Of a DNA stretch of 61,644 nt, positions 33,401 to 41,696 are shown piece by piece (the stretch's first letter is position 1; each line of letters begins with the position of its first letter). The translations under genes and the position numbers were made by a program. Source of the DNA: a virus; IMG/VR virus record IMGVR_UViG_3300037584_003288, positions 1 through 61,644 of that record; one strand, 5' to 3'. The notes beneath the pieces are model-generated. The model was not told where the DNA came from and searched no databases. It saw only the letters and a list, made by a program, of their open reading frames with translations.

Positions 33401-36400
33401 CTCCGTTGATTGTTGATACTAGATCTGAAGACAAGAGTTCCGCTAAAGCAAAAAAAGCGTCGGGCTCTCCTTGAGCAGCCGTCGCAAAGCTTGTCAGAAA
33501 CTGTTTACGCAGCTTTACAAGCCGCGCTCTTGAGTCTTCTGGAAGATCAACCGCACTCAAAAGACTTTCTCGTAACTCTATATACGTATCTTCAAGCGTT
33601 GCCTGCGGTAGCAGGTCTACGACATCTTCATTCACCCCCGCGAAGAAGCCTTCCAAAGCAGCAGCAACCCCTTCGTTTGCATTCAGAAGTGCAATAAATC
33701 TAGTATAGATACCCTGCTTTACCGCGAACGCGTTGGGAATCTCCCTAAGTTGACGATCTGCTTCACGAGCTTCTCCAGAAACACTCTTTGTCGTCTCGGC
33801 CACTTTAGCTCCCATTGCAAGGCCCGTATCCTCAGGGGGGCGTGAGTCATCGTCTTGACTCTGAGCGCCATTCGCCATTCCGCGAGCGTCCACATTAGCA
33901 TAGACAGACTTAGCGCGGTCTACTTGCAGTTTAATAAGATCACGAGATGGGTTGTACAGATTAGGAACGCTCCGCTGAAGAGTTTCTTCAGCCGCCCCCT
34001 TGTTTCTCCCCTTCTCGCTCGCCCTAACTTGCTGAGCTATGCGGTTTAGAATAAACTCAACCACATCTAAATCCTCGTCGGCCTTCTTGGCTTCAAGTAT
34101 CTGTGACTTTTTAGCGATTGGTTCGCCCATAAGAAACTCAGACAAAGCGAACGCAGCCGCGCCGCGCCCACTTGTTACAGAAACATCTTCCCCAACCATT
34201 GACCGGAAGTTCTCTAGAGCCTTTTTAAAGGTCGGGTTGTTCTCAGTTTCTCCAGAAATATCTACGCTTGGAGACACCACGGAAGCTACTACGTCTGCAT
34301 CGCTTTGACCCTCGCTTTTACTCGCTAAAGCTTGAAGAATTGCCACTTCGACCGCCGCTCTTTGGGCTCTAGCATATAGACCCATAAGATAAATCTGTCG
34401 TATTGATTGTTCAGACTGATCTAATTCGGGGTCTGGCATTCCTGTAACAAAAGCTACTTTGTCTGAAGTAAGTGGGAGCTGAAGATTTTGGTTTTGATTA
34501 AACCAGTCAGTAAACAGTTCCAAGTACTCCTCTATTGATACGTCTTGAGGAAAATATTTAGGGGGAGTCTTTCCTGTCTCAGGGTCTACAAGATTATCCA
34601 GAGTTAGGTTTGTCCTCAAAGGAGTGTTGCTTTTAACAAACTCCATCAGATTAGCAGCCTTCTCTACAATTCGAGTCGTAATAGTTTCTGGGTTGGCTAC
34701 AAATGCTCGGCCCTTGTTGCCGAGAATACTAACTTCGCTACTTAGATCACTGCCGACAGGATAGTATATGTCATACACTTCACGCGTATCCTGCGACAGC
34801 GTTGTCCCCCCACGGTCTCCTCTAAAGGTCTTGTTAATCTGAGCTGAACTAAACCCTACGGGAATTGGAATAGACAAATGGCCCGTCGCGCTCATCGCCT
34901 TTTGCATAACCCGAGGGTCATTATTAAAGAGAATCACCTGCTCGTTAGGTCTATTGCCCTCCCCGTTATCAAATATACCTCCGTCAATATCGTTGATAAG
35001 GTATATCTTGCTAGACCCAAACTTATATTTAGAATCTACGACGGTAGCCCACTGGCGATCTGTAACAACAATCCCAATCTCTTCAAGTTGCTCTCGCGCC
35101 TTTTGCTTTCCTTCCATACCGAGAATAGGAAACTCTTTGTTTACCTCTTCTCGTATTTCATTAGAAACAGAACCCTTGTCTTTTGCGCTCAGTCCCAAAG
35201 AGTTTGGGACTCCCATAACAGCTACCGGCGCTTCTTTCTCAGACCGAGCTTTGAGCGCGCCCGAAGCAATCATGTTCTGCACAAAGTTCTCCCGTGACGG
35301 GTCAGAAGCAGGTGGATCTGAATCCTGATCCGGGTCTCCTGATTCAGGCTCGGGTTCCAAAGGCTCTTCTGCTTTTGCTACTTTCTTCGCGGCCTTCTTA
35401 GCTTTCTTCTTTGCAGTCTTTTTCTTCGTAGTTTTCTTCTTAGCCGCTGCTGCTCTTTGCTCCGCTAGACGGTCACGCTCTAGCTGCGCTTGCACCTGCT
35501 CCTCTAATTCCAGCAGACGTTTATTCTCCCCGCTAATTTCTTCGCGGCGCTTGTTCATAGACTGAAACGACTTCAGAACATCTACCAAAGAACGCAAAAG
35601 CGTAAGCTCTTGCTGTCTAGCGGTTCGTTCTACTGTTTCGGCTGTCTCAAACTCCGTCTCTTTCGCGCCAACAAGAAGCTCTACATCAGAGATCAAAGCT
35701 GTGTTTGGAACCTCGGTAAAATACTTACCACCCAGTTTCCTACCCTGTCTCCCACCGCCCGCTTTGTATGCCTTAGTTCCTTTCCGGCTTTGTGCTTCGT
35801 GTAGTGAGTCGAGTTCTTCTCTTACTTCATCCAACTTTATTTGAAGAGTCCCTTCAAAAGATTCTATTCTTCTAAGGTCCTCGACCTGCCCAACATCACG
35901 GCGGATAGATTGCATTACCCTGTCCACAAACAAGCCAGCTTCAATCTCAAGTTGTTCGTCAGTTCTACGCTGACCTAAAGGCCGCTGCGCCTCATTAAAT
36001 TTTAACCTTTCAAATACGCCTAAAATAAGCTGCTCCTTGTCAGTCACACTAATAACAGATTCACCCGAACCAGAAGGCTGCTTGTTACCGAGCGCCCCCT
36101 CTTCCAGAGTCTCTTGGATAGACGCCTCTATCTTATCCCCATCCGCTGTGCTTAAGTTCTGCTCGGCCTTTTCCTCCGTAACTCCAGTCTCAAGCTGTTC
36201 AATCAGATAGTCTCTCGCCTCCTTTAGAACACTTTGACTATCTTTATCTCCTTCGATCTTGGCCTTCTCTATCTTATAGTGTTCCCGCACAAACCCAATC
36301 GCCGCCGCACGCTCGTCAACTGACGCAGCTTCAGGGTCGTTAATCGCGTTGATAACATCTTCAGCTATTGAAGAGAGACCAAGTACACCAAGGTAATTAC

Positions 36401-39400
36401 GGGTGTTGTCTTCTTGCAGTTGTTCATCTGACTGATCTGCCTTTTTTGTTTCTTCAGTAGAAGTTTCTTCAGACTGCTCGCCTAAGAGTGTGCGTTCAGT
36501 AAGTAAACCCGCCTGCTCGTTTCTTAAGGATTCTTTTTCAGCATCCGTTTCGGCCAAAGCCAGTTTTATCTGCGTCTCAACAATTTGTTGATCCACATCG
36601 CTAAGCCTCTCTTGGGCTCCGATGCCTTTTTCTTTACGCTCCTGATCGCGCTCAGCAAGTCTCTGCCTTACCACAGCTTCGGGCTCAGACCTCGCTGCAA
36701 CTTCCAACGAAGCGAGAATTTCCTCCACAGTTGCTGCGGTTTCAGGACTACCGGTTCGCTCAAGCTTAGCCTTAAGCTCTTTCTCTACCTTACGAGCTAT
36801 CTTAGGAAGAGTTTCCCGAGTCACACTCTCGTCAGACTGTCGCGAAGTAACAACCTTACCTGCTAATTTGCCAGCCGCCGGAAGACCGCCACCAAGAATA
36901 GCTCCAAAAGCGGCCCCCATCCCACCTTCTTTCAGACGGTCCATAAAAGGCCGATCCCAGTCATCAGCCGAGGTAAACTCCATTGCTTTTGAGCGGGCGT
37001 ACGTGTTTAGAAAAGCGTCTAGCCCCTCTTGCAGAGCTTCTACGCCAGCGCCTTTAGCAACAGGGCCTTTTAAGAAGGCATATTTAAGACCCCTACCAAC
37101 GACTTTCTCTATTACGTCTCCCGTGAATTGCTTGAATCCAACATACTTTCTGCCCCGCAGCTTTTCAAAAACACGACGCACTTGTTGTACAGTTGCGCCG
37201 CCTGTTACCCAGTCTTCCAGACCACCCAGCCCGATGCGCTGAAGCCCAACAACAGTCGCCACTGTGATAAGACCACCAATAGTAGCCCCACCAAAAGCTC
37301 GGTCATGGATCTCGTCTGCCGTAAGAGGTTTGCCATCAGGTCCTGTAGCCCCTTGAAGAGACATATAGATATCCCCATAAGTGTGCGAAGAAGATCTTAG
37401 AAAAGCAGGAGCTGCAATCGCGGGGTACTGCGAGCGTTTAAGACCCACACTAATTCCTTTAAGAGCATCCATGGCAGCTCTTCCTCTCGTCGATATAGTA
37501 TCCCCCATCAGCACACTAGAGCCACGAGAAGCTTGTGGAGTAATGGTGGGCCTAGTTAGCTTCGGAGTTCCTAACAATTCATCCGCTTTCTTTCCGGCCT
37601 TTTTAACCGATGGAAGCTTCTTAATGTAGCCTTTAGCTATCGCTTTCTGTAAAGATCTCTCGGCTGTATCCTCGGCCCCTTCTTTAAGAATGTTTCTCAA
37701 ACCAAACCCAAACAAACTTTGGGCGTAGGCTTTAGAAGTAGCTGCATACCCCGACTTAGCCAGAGCAGAAGAAGCTACTGCGGTAGTAGCCAAACCTCCC
37801 GTAGGTGCTGCGAGCACAAACGAAGCTCCGATGTCGATTATAAGAGGAACCGCCATGGTTGATAGCATGTCCCCATAAGTTTGATTGCGGCCAAACATAG
37901 CCGCCAGTGCCCGATTAGCTTCACGCTCTCTCGCGCTATTGGTTATTATGTCTATCCCAAACTTTTCTGCATCGGTGCGGTCCCTTTCAAAAGTTCCTTC
38001 CGAATAAAAACTTACCGCGTCTCCCACAAGAGAGCCCGCAAACATACTTAAAGACCCCACTAAATCAGCAGCTCCTTGAGCCGCTGACTGACCTACCCGA
38101 TTGAACCAATTTCTTCCTGACTCGGTGTCGAGCCAACTTGCCATTGTTTCAAGTCGGAAAGGTTGAACATTAGAAGAGTCTCTTAACATATCAGGAGTTA
38201 AGCTAGACTTGTCCAGTAGTTCGGGCGGACCTACCTCTCCACTTTCCGGCGTCTTGTAAAGAGGCAAAGAATCTACTGCCTTCGTTACGTGCTCATTCCA
38301 CGAATCTCGAATATCTGCTGTCGAGTTCTTGATAGTTTCAATAAACGAATCGTAATTACTATCCAAGTAATTCAGTCGCTTAAGACGTAGACTTTCTTTC
38401 GTAGTCCCAAGTTCTTCGGCTTTCTCTAAGAGCGTCTCAAAATCTTTTTTAACAACGTAGAGTTGTGGGTGGATAATCTTCTCCCCAAACTCAGTTGTGT
38501 AAATGTTATTAGCTATCCTTGAAGCTGAGTCTTTAGACAAAGCTTTTTCGTCTTGTCTCAAGAGACGAGTTTTTGCAGCGTGATAAGGCATCAATGATGC
38601 CCCCGCTGCCATTTCATACGCGGTTGACTGAAGAGCCTGCCCAATAACTTCGTCACTCAAATGAGAAGCTGACCCTTCGTAGATGTCTCTGAAGACTTCT
38701 ATAGCTGCGGTAAAATCTTGATTAACAAGTTCTCCCCTTTTGTTTTTAACCAATTCTGTTTGGCCCAAGAAAGATCCCTGAGGGGTAGTAACAAAAGGAA
38801 CAACGTCGCTTTCCCCCGCTTCGGTATGTGTCAAAGAAACTTGCTTCATCAAGTTACTCAACTGACCAGACATTTTGGATTGCGGCCCCCCAGACTCTTC
38901 TACATCGCTCTGACGAAGAGCGGTAAATATCATCTGCCGCGCTTGATAGTAGTTCCCCTCTTTCAGAGATCTTCGTTTGTCGCCCTCAAGAAGTCTTCCT
39001 TTATCTAATGCGTCCGCCGCAAAATCTTTAAACCTAGGATCTATTAACCCTTCTCTAACTGAGATGTTAAGAGCTTCTTCTTTTCTGTCGTCAGGAATAT
39101 CATCCGCGAAAAGAAAGTTGGCGCGGGACTCCCCAGTATCAGGGTCAGTAAAAGGCACTTGTATCACAGCCGCACCAAGCTGTTTCTGCATCAGCTTCTT
39201 AAACTCCGGCCACATTTCTTCAGCGTATGCCGACATCAGAGGCGTAAATCTGTCGACGTATGCCTGCTCTTCTTCTGTAACTGTCCACAACTCAGGAAAA
39301 TCATCTGCTTCACTGCGGAATACGGCTTTCCCATCAACGTAGTTCAACTTCGTTGTTGGCTTCCTCTTATTAGGACCACTGATCTTATCAATCTTGTCCT

Positions 39401-39845
39401 TAATGTCGTTATATTTAGTCTTATTGAAGTCTGACAACTGTTGGCGTAGGTTAATCGCCATTTCCCCCGTCTCGCTCAAGAAATTGAACGCGGGAGCTGA
39501 CCCACGTACTCCGCCATCGTACGCCTCATTAAATATCCTCTGCACTTTTTCGTCAGTGGATACTGCGTAGTAGTCATCATAGGCAGTCTGTACCCCTTTG
39601 ATTAACCCTTCTTCAGTTTCATCCTCCAAAACACGAGCAATAGAAGAATTAGCAAGATCGTTTAGCATAGACCTCTCGTCTATATTTGCTTGAGGAGTGC
39701 CTGTACGCACATAGTCGGCGTAAGCTGCGCGAAGCAGCCGTTCCTCCATCTTATTAGTTGCCAAAGGTAAACCCCGATAGTCAACGGGGTTACTCATTTT
39801 CCACTCCTCGTAAGGAAGCAGCTTATCAAGTTCGGTCAGCGCCAT
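27411..39845 (-). CDS. Giant 4144-residue protein, probable ejected polyvalent/internal virion protein
   Basis: One uninterrupted frame covers a fifth of the genome. A zinc-metallopeptidase motif HEAGH lies at about residue 2305 ('STILHEAGHAVFAKLM'). Glycine- and alanine-rich hydrophobic stretches occur near residues 585, 660-690, 850, 980 and 3780. A Lys-rich then Glu/Pro/Asp-rich linker spans about 1460-1515, and long coiled coils flank it. This mosaic resembles the large polyvalent proteins that phages and conjugative elements deliver with their DNA, and the giant internal proteins of podoviruses. It follows terminase and two coiled-coil genes in one operon. Entry into the cell, membrane passage and proteolysis of host factors are inferred. 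It could also substitute for a tape-measure protein. Confidence 0.75.
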   Translation of the reverse strand: MALTELDKLLPYEEWKMSNPVDYRGLPLATNKMEERLLRAAYADYVRTGTPQANIDERSMLNDLANSSIARVLEDETEEGLIKGVQTAYDDYYAVSTDEKVQRIFNEAYDGGVRGSAPAFNFLSETGEMAINLRQQLSDFNKTKYNDIKDKIDKISGPNKRKPTTKLNYVDGKAVFRSEADDFPELWTVTEEEQAYVDRFTPLMSAYAEEMWPEFKKLMQKQLGAAVIQVPFTDPDTGESRANFLFADDIPDDRKEEALNISVREGLIDPRFKDFAADALDKGRLLEGDKRRSLKEGNYYQARQMIFTALRQSDVEESGGPQSKMSGQLSNLMKQVSLTHTEAGESDVVPFVTTPQGSFLGQTELVKNKRGELVNQDFTAAIEVFRDIYEGSASHLSDEVIGQALQSTAYEMAAGASLMPYHAAKTRLLRQDEKALSKDSASRIANNIYTTEFGEKIIHPQLYVVKKDFETLLEKAEELGTTKESLRLKRLNYLDSNYDSFIETIKNSTADIRDSWNEHVTKAVDSLPLYKTPESGEVGPPELLDKSSLTPDMLRDSSNVQPFRLETMASWLDTESGRNWFNRVGQSAAQGAADLVGSLSMFAGSLVGDAVSFYSEGTFERDRTDAEKFGIDIITNSAREREANRALAAMFGRNQTYGDMLSTMAVPLIIDIGASFVLAAPTGGLATTAVASSALAKSGYAATSKAYAQSLFGFGLRNILKEGAEDTAERSLQKAIAKGYIKKLPSVKKAGKKADELLGTPKLTRPTITPQASRGSSVLMGDTISTRGRAAMDALKGISVGLKRSQYPAIAAPAFLRSSSHTYGDIYMSLQGATGPDGKPLTADEIHDRAFGGATIGGLITVATVVGLQRIGLGGLEDWVTGGATVQQVRRVFEKLRGRKYVGFKQFTGDVIEKVVGRGLKYAFLKGPVAKGAGVEALQEGLDAFLNTYARSKAMEFTSADDWDRPFMDRLKEGGMGAAFGAILGGGLPAAGKLAGKVVTSRQSDESVTRETLPKIARKVEKELKAKLERTGSPETAATVEEILASLEVAARSEPEAVVRQRLAERDQERKEKGIGAQERLSDVDQQIVETQIKLALAETDAEKESLRNEQAGLLTERTLLGEQSEETSTEETKKADQSDEQLQEDNTRNYLGVLGLSSIAEDVINAINDPEAASVDERAAAIGFVREHYKIEKAKIEGDKDSQSVLKEARDYLIEQLETGVTEEKAEQNLSTADGDKIEASIQETLEEGALGNKQPSGSGESVISVTDKEQLILGVFERLKFNEAQRPLGQRRTDEQLEIEAGLFVDRVMQSIRRDVGQVEDLRRIESFEGTLQIKLDEVREELDSLHEAQSRKGTKAYKAGGGRQGRKLGGKYFTEVPNTALISDVELLVGAKETEFETAETVERTARQQELTLLRSLVDVLKSFQSMNKRREEISGENKRLLELEEQVQAQLERDRLAEQRAAAAKKKTTKKKTAKKKAKKAAKKVAKAEEPLEPEPESGDPDQDSDPPASDPSRENFVQNMIASGALKARSEKEAPVAVMGVPNSLGLSAKDKGSVSNEIREEVNKEFPILGMEGKQKAREQLEEIGIVVTDRQWATVVDSKYKFGSSKIYLINDIDGGIFDNGEGNRPNEQVILFNNDPRVMQKAMSATGHLSIPIPVGFSSAQINKTFRGDRGGTTLSQDTREVYDIYYPVGSDLSSEVSILGNKGRAFVANPETITTRIVEKAANLMEFVKSNTPLRTNLTLDNLVDPETGKTPPKYFPQDVSIEEYLELFTDWFNQNQNLQLPLTSDKVAFVTGMPDPELDQSEQSIRQIYLMGLYARAQRAAVEVAILQALASKSEGQSDADVVASVVSPSVDISGETENNPTFKKALENFRSMVGEDVSVTSGRGAAAFALSEFLMGEPIAKKSQILEAKKADEDLDVVEFILNRIAQQVRASEKGRNKGAAEETLQRSVPNLYNPSRDLIKLQVDRAKSVYANVDARGMANGAQSQDDDSRPPEDTGLAMGAKVAETTKSVSGEAREADRQLREIPNAFAVKQGIYTRFIALLNANEGVAAALEGFFAGVNEDVVDLLPQATLEDTYIELRESLLSAVDLPEDSRARLVKLRKQFLTSFATAAQGEPDAFFALAELLSSDLVSTINGGVEGTFDLLGDAFEGANKSIGDVSLDQIATIVKLERVARKNNAPSFISAEHQRAVSNLNRAEVNKLGLVDGDSSSLTRAITMIAESNPDKFGESYDPRLKSFARLLLTFESYLGVGTEFKIVQGATHYAGSYDSETNTIYLNLNGRYGEGVASTILHEAGHAVFAKLMTAPDDELTPQQRAARKQMQVVYEKARDQWLKAKKRGVADPLMDYVFGTGRRVVRSGPRSQPTEDFRKGVADQSSIVDPVTGLRLYDVNPSGRPLTFATGFGSLAGGELSPTGDQADLDLAVPLGMTGDVILSRARGFEEYYTTMISSSSFQFATRKVAVENRSLFQRFMDLLAKLFGRETAVERDAVEAIQAVFDFTQARGADEYTVSPDEEQDFVIAQVQALVEQDNIIRRRTGDLVMGVLGSPQTVEDPLNLTRGARTFFGQATAEFDLYQEYSRKISELKEDSEAPTFSIDGTRRPPIGILIDSLRRRQSRLITERLIKNEVDRQVPSGIRVVYVDKGDPLPHYPEDFVTDEIAYAVSTGRKAPQPDKVEGSPVPTVVFVIDNMIDEYGLDSALDQLAMSDEVPVKKFSAGSLFFNERSNRNIIKRRARAKAFQIKDELEAIVSEEVIHAVEKLVITKAERRAIFEELGDDGLADMMEEYQRISPRHMRRYEKLGMRTDDPYITEGKERVEAVRAGDRIARTNALSEGLRLEVQRRIKSGRATEDVAMEGESNLEYDPSRPLLMKLVKRQLLGIFNKVVRRLSDIGVGVSDDIHYPKYRAMVQRIHQSLKILQDGELEALGMSVDIDTSFDPADPDRGINRAMRAFQDATDISNGEGSQKAEEFLRHKITESIRVGHLYENGKWVPSKGISTLMGYKMDPRVTRILRDYERWSESINALLKSDMREMEKSLRKAFGKEPTAEILTALNTAAGTTDTLKVDSETVKRVKANRRSVVNKVRAEVRANKRPAEHISPAAIANMKLTLEDRVLSQLQMNKVRDFRVKQQEAIEFLEEQGGSEVVSTIKKVRASIDGLSKLISENYRLGDRDGSKIELIFDRSLGIYLTRGYRIYNDIAYLNEVMKEGGKFQARRDAAMPFFEAQLLKAQKKIERKGMDALVESLEKGAKFSDAAKESEAKALKKLSKKEFSEEVTRRAELSVAKKGGGLESMNTFLENVRDIATKKADRINIAKIKKEQGAGVAAITKVQVDNLRAKGDIDEGVRYLLGQFGLEQTDDGSFSEQGLTSLFATVSNQIRMAESIGFLNDLIEIGGVKDGNMKDAFVFTFKQAEEAGLTKPDAKPYVHLKTGDRLKPISEEQKGQGLQGVFDPTFDMYVPEELYRSLKIFQGVSRGNVATTLFSAADRSTAMRPLILGAAHLVNAYLKLNSLFMLSKTVANIPAYHIRNTLTALTSYGLANLVNPARMMAEFVKAAARSGFLIKDPRYRTERSVLLQRLGIDQGQIELGYINQLSSDNQSNPYGIFYDATRDLMSLTNKDMTEQGLIKKGLIKIGKAGAFVPGVILRRLASVAQGIDSATKIAMFDTELDAIKKAKQYDIDNGVDTGFLTMTDEQMEFDAARKVRAMAPTYSEAPISAKALRKFNAFHMDPFLSFWLDQFRIVYNQVAAIPKEEMASENPVISARGAKRLASAVTVHGGISVGLPVASAMLLGINPTDEEEELLKEAAPPWGKLNRYIYLPGGLAKTLFGFMGDFEKGKLYAVDLTYINAASPVFDGMTSGVLELMRGDYKTAMTNLFGGYLKRFFNDGFMKATIDEVIANEDGKSFKESDEGAERLMGILKRTAERLVEPGNIRRLRQYYDLQNADDQDLRVSLQETITQIIAPASPREVRLGEAIRKAARRLNDERTQLVNDTFNDLADGSASLSGPEGDLEIERMAKRVVDNRLKSDQELIRLVETAKSFEQFGLNDQNVRVMLKRAGVGDARSLGIVKYGATERYIPSLQAQRRFLMDDKEFMADRFRRFQAALQKFGPKHRFTDPETGKRITDLKD
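35314..35347. repeat. Heptad tandem repeat (locus 5) inside the giant gene
   Basis: The 7-nt units ATCTGAA, TCCTGAT, CCGGGTC, TCCTGAT and TCAGGCT follow each other. On the coding strand this is the disordered Glu/Pro/Asp/Ser linker, which could tolerate insertion of a repeat. Confidence 0.5.
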
Positions 39846-39867
39846 ACTTAATTATGTAGTTAATGAT

Positions 39868-41088
39868 TTAGTCTTTTGGAAATAGGTCTTTAGCCTTGTC
39901 TTCTTTCTCAGGACTTACAGTAGCCCCCGCATCACTCGGGATTGTAGATACTCCTAACTTCACAGCAGTATCTTCTAAGTTGTTTCTTTCCTCAGAAAGG
40001 TAATCAATAATGTTTTCGTAAAGCGTATCCGCAAATTGGTCAAAAGGGGATCTGCTGGCCTTCTCCATTACCGTGTCGGGTTGTCCGACCTCAAACGCGT
40101 CCTTAGCTTGTTCTTTGGTCGCCCCTACTTTTTCTTTAAATTCTTCCTCACTAAGATCTCCTAGTAACGAAAGGTAATCTTTGTAAACGCTTCGTACAAA
40201 AATAGGATCATTTATCGCTCGCGAAGCGGCTAGACCTCCTAGTTGGTCCTCTAGTTTTTGTTCCATAGTCGCAGCCATGAACTTTCTCTTACTAGTAACT
40301 TTGTCGTAAAGCTCGTCTGCTCGTTTAATACGAGATGAAACGCGTGCTCTCTGCTCTCCTAAATCTTTCTTACCCACGCTTAAAACTCTTCGGAAAGCGT
40401 TGACGTTTCGATCTCGCTGAAAAGTATCGAAAGCTTTTTCATACACTTCCTCCAGCGGTGTTGGCGTCCCTTTCCCGTCTTTGTCAGCAACTAAACCTTT
40501 GTGATACAAAAGTAAATCGTCGTAATCAGCCATCAGCCCCGCCCGTTCTTCACGGAAGCTCTCCGCATTTGTTATTTTTTTCGCCCCCTGCGTAAACTGC
40601 TCCTCAAACATCCCTTCAAGGGCTACTCTATTTTCGTCCTGATTAATCAGGCTACGCAAACCAAAGTCGCTATACATCTCTCTAGCTCTGCTAAGATTTT
40701 CTCTCATCTGAGCCACAGACGCAGGAACAACAAGACTAGCATCCTCTGGGTCAGGCACTCGATCAATAGTGCTAATTGCACTACGAACCTTATTAAAACT
40801 TTCTTGGATCTTAGAAAGATTGTTTTCGGCGGCCTTTGCCTGATCTTGTGCCCCCTTTAACTTGGCGATACTCGCTTCTAGCTCTTTCTTCTTAAGGTCC
40901 GCAATCTCTCGATCATTTAACCGTTTTGTTATGCGGTCGTACGTATTTGTAATACTCTCAACGCGTGGTGCCACATCGCGCTGATATCGCATTTCAAGAT
41001 CTCTACGCTCGTCAGAGGTGAGGTTAGACCTCATCCCAAATGTATTCTTCAGGGCGCGTACTCCCCTTCTTAAGTCTGGTTCAGCCAC
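39868..41088 (-). CDS. Long coiled-coil structural protein (406 aa)
   Basis: Starting with GTG at 41088 (MAEPDLRRGVRALKNTFGMR), most of the protein is charged helix with heptad character: 'LKKKELEASIAKLKGAQDQAKAAENNLSKIQESFNKV' and 'RVSSRIKRADELYDKV'. It ends with a short acidic and basic tail. No enzyme motif was found. An AAGG motif sits about 5 nt before the start. Located between terminase and the giant protein, it is likely an internal head or ejection protein that pairs with it. Confidence 0.65.
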   Translation of the reverse strand: MAEPDLRRGVRALKNTFGMRSNLTSDERRDLEMRYQRDVAPRVESITNTYDRITKRLNDREIADLKKKELEASIAKLKGAQDQAKAAENNLSKIQESFNKVRSAISTIDRVPDPEDASLVVPASVAQMRENLSRAREMYSDFGLRSLINQDENRVALEGMFEEQFTQGAKKITNAESFREERAGLMADYDDLLLYHKGLVADKDGKGTPTPLEEVYEKAFDTFQRDRNVNAFRRVLSVGKKDLGEQRARVSSRIKRADELYDKVTSKRKFMAATMEQKLEDQLGGLAASRAINDPIFVRSVYKDYLSLLGDLSEEEFKEKVGATKEQAKDAFEVGQPDTVMEKASRSPFDQFADTLYENIIDYLSEERNNLEDTAVKLGVSTIPSDAGATVSPEKEDKAKDLFPKD

Positions 41089-41099
41089 AACTGCCTTAG

Positions 41100-41663
41100 T
41101 TAGTCTTTTTTATCGGCCTCTTCTCTTTTTTTGGCCTCTCTGATTCGTTTCTTTGCTTCCGCCATTGCCGCCTTTCTGTCTAAATTTTTTACCCGTTCTT
41201 CCTGTCGTTTCCGTCTGTCCGCTTGTCTTTGAATTTGATCTCTGCGCCTACGTTGTTCTTGGCTGACAATATTAGGCTCATTCCTACGAGCTTCTTCTTG
41301 TTTCCTCCGCGCTTCCGCTGCTCCTGCAAGATCACCTTCTCTCGCCGCACCTCGTGCCTCTTGGCCATACTTACTTGATTCTGGAGAAACCGTTCTCTTA
41401 GTATCTTGTCCTACCCCAGTAGCCACCGAACCTGCCAAAGCAGTGTTGCCCCCAAAGCTCGCCCCTTGCATTGCATCCTGTCTATCTAAGCCCGGAGTCT
41501 TTGGATTAGCTCCAGCTCCAAAGTTACTTATATTATTTTCTCTTAGCTCTCTTTTCTTTGTATTAAAATTAGCAATAGATTTTTGGCGGTTCGCTGCCAT
41601 CTGCATCCGCAGACGTTTCTGTTCCTCACGCCTTTGTAAGATTCTATTAAGAAGAGAACTCAT
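41100..41663 (-). CDS. Charged coiled-coil protein (187 aa)
   Basis: The protein starts MSSLLNRILQRREEQKRLRM. Both ends are highly charged helices rich in Arg, Lys, Gln and Glu, and the centre is a Gly/Ala/Asn-rich flexible stretch (about residues 45-95). The layout suggests a small structural or internal virion protein. It has its own promoter inside the end of the terminase gene (TTGACT, 16 nt, TAGTAT, 5 nt, ATG). That predicts a leaderless transcript starting the internal-protein block. Confidence 0.6.
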   Translation of the reverse strand: MSSLLNRILQRREEQKRLRMQMAANRQKSIANFNTKKRELRENNISNFGAGANPKTPGLDRQDAMQGASFGGNTALAGSVATGVGQDTKRTVSPESSKYGQEARGAAREGDLAGAAEARRKQEEARRNEPNIVSQEQRRRRDQIQRQADRRKRQEERVKNLDRKAAMAEAKKRIREAKKREEADKKD

Positions 41664-41668
41664 GCCTG

Positions 41669-41696
41669 ATACTATATTTCAGGGTTTAAAAGTCAA
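41669..41696 (-). promoter_or_regulatory. Predicted leaderless promoter of the 187-aa gene
   Basis: On the minus strand TTGACT (41696-41691), a 16-nt spacer and TAGTAT (41674-41669) are followed after 5 nt by the ATG at 41663. The -35 box overlaps the terminase stop codon. Confidence 0.5.
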
